The notes under the pieces are model-generated. The model saw only the letters and a list, made by a program, of their open reading frames with translations. It was not told where the DNA came from and ran no database searches. Both the position numbers and the translations under genes were made by a program. A stretch of DNA of 64,000 bases from Monoglobus pectinilyticus (GTDB lineage: Bacteria > Bacillota > Clostridia > Monoglobales > Monoglobaceae): contig NZ_CP020991.1 in NCBI RefSeq assembly GCF_002874775.1, positions 476,917-540,916 on the forward strand, given 5' to 3'. This document shows, piece by piece, positions 63,371 to 64,000 of this stretch. Each line of letters begins with the position of its first letter. Position 1 is the stretch's first letter.

Positions 63371-63640
63371 TCAGTCCTTTTCCATAGCGCACAAAAACGC
63401 AATATTGCAAGCCAAATGCCACAAATGCGGCAATTCGCTTTCTTCATCTACGCCCAAAGGGTCATTTATGTATGACACAAAGTGCCTGAAAGCCGCGTCT
63501 CTATATCTTTGCGGCTCAACATCTTTCCAGCTGTCACTATCTCCATACTTTTTTACTCCGTATTCTCTTACCCTGGCAACCGCTGTGATTATTTCTGTCG
63601 GGCACAAGGTAAGTTTCGGCTTTCCTTCGTCATATTTCAC
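63371..63640 (-). CDS. phage dATP/dGTP diphosphohydrolase-like protein
   Basis: An 89-residue protein with MKYDEGKPKLTLCPTEIITA, YGDSDSWKDVEPQRYRDAAF, RHFVSYINDPLGVDEESELP and HLWHLACNIAFL, the compact helical family (DUF5664 type) annotated as dATP/dGTP diphosphohydrolase in phages. The substrate here is inferred. The start is a GTG at 63640, 7 nt after AAGGAGA. It belongs to the replication-side genes. Confidence 0.8.
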   Translation of the reverse strand: MKYDEGKPKLTLCPTEIITAVARVREYGVKKYGDSDSWKDVEPQRYRDAAFRHFVSYINDPLGVDEESELPHLWHLACNIAFLCAMEKD

Positions 63641-63663
63641 TTGACTTCTCCTTCGTTATAGAT

Positions 63664-63864
63664 TTATTTCCCAATAAGTTCTACATCACTTAGTTGCACA
63701 TGAATAACACAATTTGCATTCTCGTCATATAGTTCTCCGTCATATTCGATTCTATCTGCATGAATATTTTTAAAACACCTACTGGCATAAAAGACATAGT
63801 TTTTATTTTTATAACGAACTATACTTTGCTGCATAATTGCTTGTTTAACTTGTTTTAACTCCAT
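63664..63864 (-). CDS. small prophage protein of unknown function
   Basis: A 66-residue protein, MELKQVKQAIMQQSIVRYKN, with a beta-rich second half ending VIHVQLSDVELIGK. Similar small proteins are common between rusA and terminase genes in Clostridial phages, but no family is recognised. The ATG follows a weak GAGG 8 nt upstream, inside the end of the RusA-like gene. Confidence 0.62.
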   Translation of the reverse strand: MELKQVKQAIMQQSIVRYKNKNYVFYASRCFKNIHADRIEYDGELYDENANCVIHVQLSDVELIGK

Positions 63865-63865
63865 C

Positions 63866-64000
63866 TTACAAATCCTCTATCCTGATATATATTCCGGGCT
63901 TTTCAGCCCAAAATTTTTCAACAATCTCACTTGCCACCAAATTATCATCTACCCAATACCCCAGCTTTGTCATTACATCCTTGAGTAACTTCTGTAAATT
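63866..64000 (-). CDS. rusA: RusA-like Holliday junction resolvase, C-terminal part
   Basis: The reverse strand from the window edge is open for 44 codons and stops at 63866. It reads NLQKLLKDVMTKLGYWVDDN, then KFWAEKPGIYIRIEDL. The DNL-type lead, the WVDDN acidic pair and the PGIYIRI ending fit RusA endonucleases, which cut branched phage DNA before packaging. The N-terminal two thirds lie beyond 64000. Confidence 0.75.
   Translation of the reverse strand, partial: NLQKLLKDVMTKLGYWVDDNLVASEIVEKFWAEKPGIYIRIEDL

Larger units (their letters stand above)
33748..64000 (-). mobile_element. PBSX/Xkd-type contractile-tail prophage (right end outside window)
   Basis: From the tRNA-Pro 3' end to the window edge nearly all genes are phage genes on the reverse strand in virion order: terminase (62715) to lysis genes and an Xre regulator (33965). 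The sheath gene makes it a myovirus-like phage. Head, neck, tail, baseplate and lysis sets all look complete and unbroken, so it may be inducible. Integrase, immunity and replication genes are not in view and should lie beyond 64000 with the second attachment site. Confidence 0.93.

Overview
The window looks like the chromosome of a low-GC, spore-forming Firmicute of class Clostridia. The evidence is a complete spoIIIAA-AH operon, GGAGG-type ribosome sites, AT-rich intergenic DNA and Clostridia-type gene order. A secreted PL9-type pectate lyase suggests a plant-polysaccharide degrader, possibly a gut pectin user such as Monoglobus. That genus guess is inference only.

Layout. (1) 1-5548, reverse strand: a housekeeping operon running rsuA-like, pyridoxamine kinase, comM, mmcQ, trmL, degV, DUF4364. 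(2) 5649-9605, forward strand: DUF4830 protein, hpf and a large secreted pectate lyase, followed by an 88-bp palindrome with IS3-like ends. (3) 9759-21222, reverse strand: thrS, a PAP2-like gene, ispA, xseB, xseA, nusB, an Asp23 protein and the eight spoIIIA genes. (4) 21456-28014: a compact type II-A CRISPR-Cas locus. It holds cas9, cas1, cas2 and csn2, a leader with its own promoter and ATTTGAG anchor, a four-spacer array, and a divergent tracrRNA whose promoter overlaps the cas9 start. cas1 carries two single-base losses and is probably dead, so the locus may still interfere but should not be able to learn. (5) 28291-33367: an HD protein, an HD-GYP phosphodiesterase, an M18 aminopeptidase and an amino-acid permease. 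(6) 33671-33747: tRNA-Pro(CGG). (7) From just after the tRNA to the right edge: a PBSX/Xkd-like contractile-tailed prophage on the reverse strand. Reading in its direction of transcription it holds a RusA fragment, a late regulator, terminase, portal, gp7, scaffold, capsid, connectors, sheath, tube, a frameshifted tail chaperone, tape measure, baseplate, fibres, XhlA, holin, amidase and an Xre regulator. Integrase and immunity genes must lie beyond 64000.

The most notable signals are these. The newest CRISPR spacer matches the resident prophage's ymfQ-like tail gene at 23 of 30 positions, with six of seven differences at third codon positions, so the locus remembers a relative of the phage now living beside it. 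The prophage carries two type I toxin-antitoxin-like modules, one between holin and endolysin and one between tail genes beside a promoter-bearing moron; each has strong face-to-face promoters, a tiny hydrophobic peptide and an antisense RNA. A textbook -1 frameshift site (AAAAAAC plus a two-part stem-loop) makes the G/GT tail chaperone. Three prophage proteins share one C-terminal module, and one of them is an amidase that has lost its active-site residues. Several tail and head proteins are unusual fusions: CHAP and lysozyme-like domains with XkdQ, a NodB deacetylase with BppU, and a HEYGH metallopeptidase-like tail on gp7.
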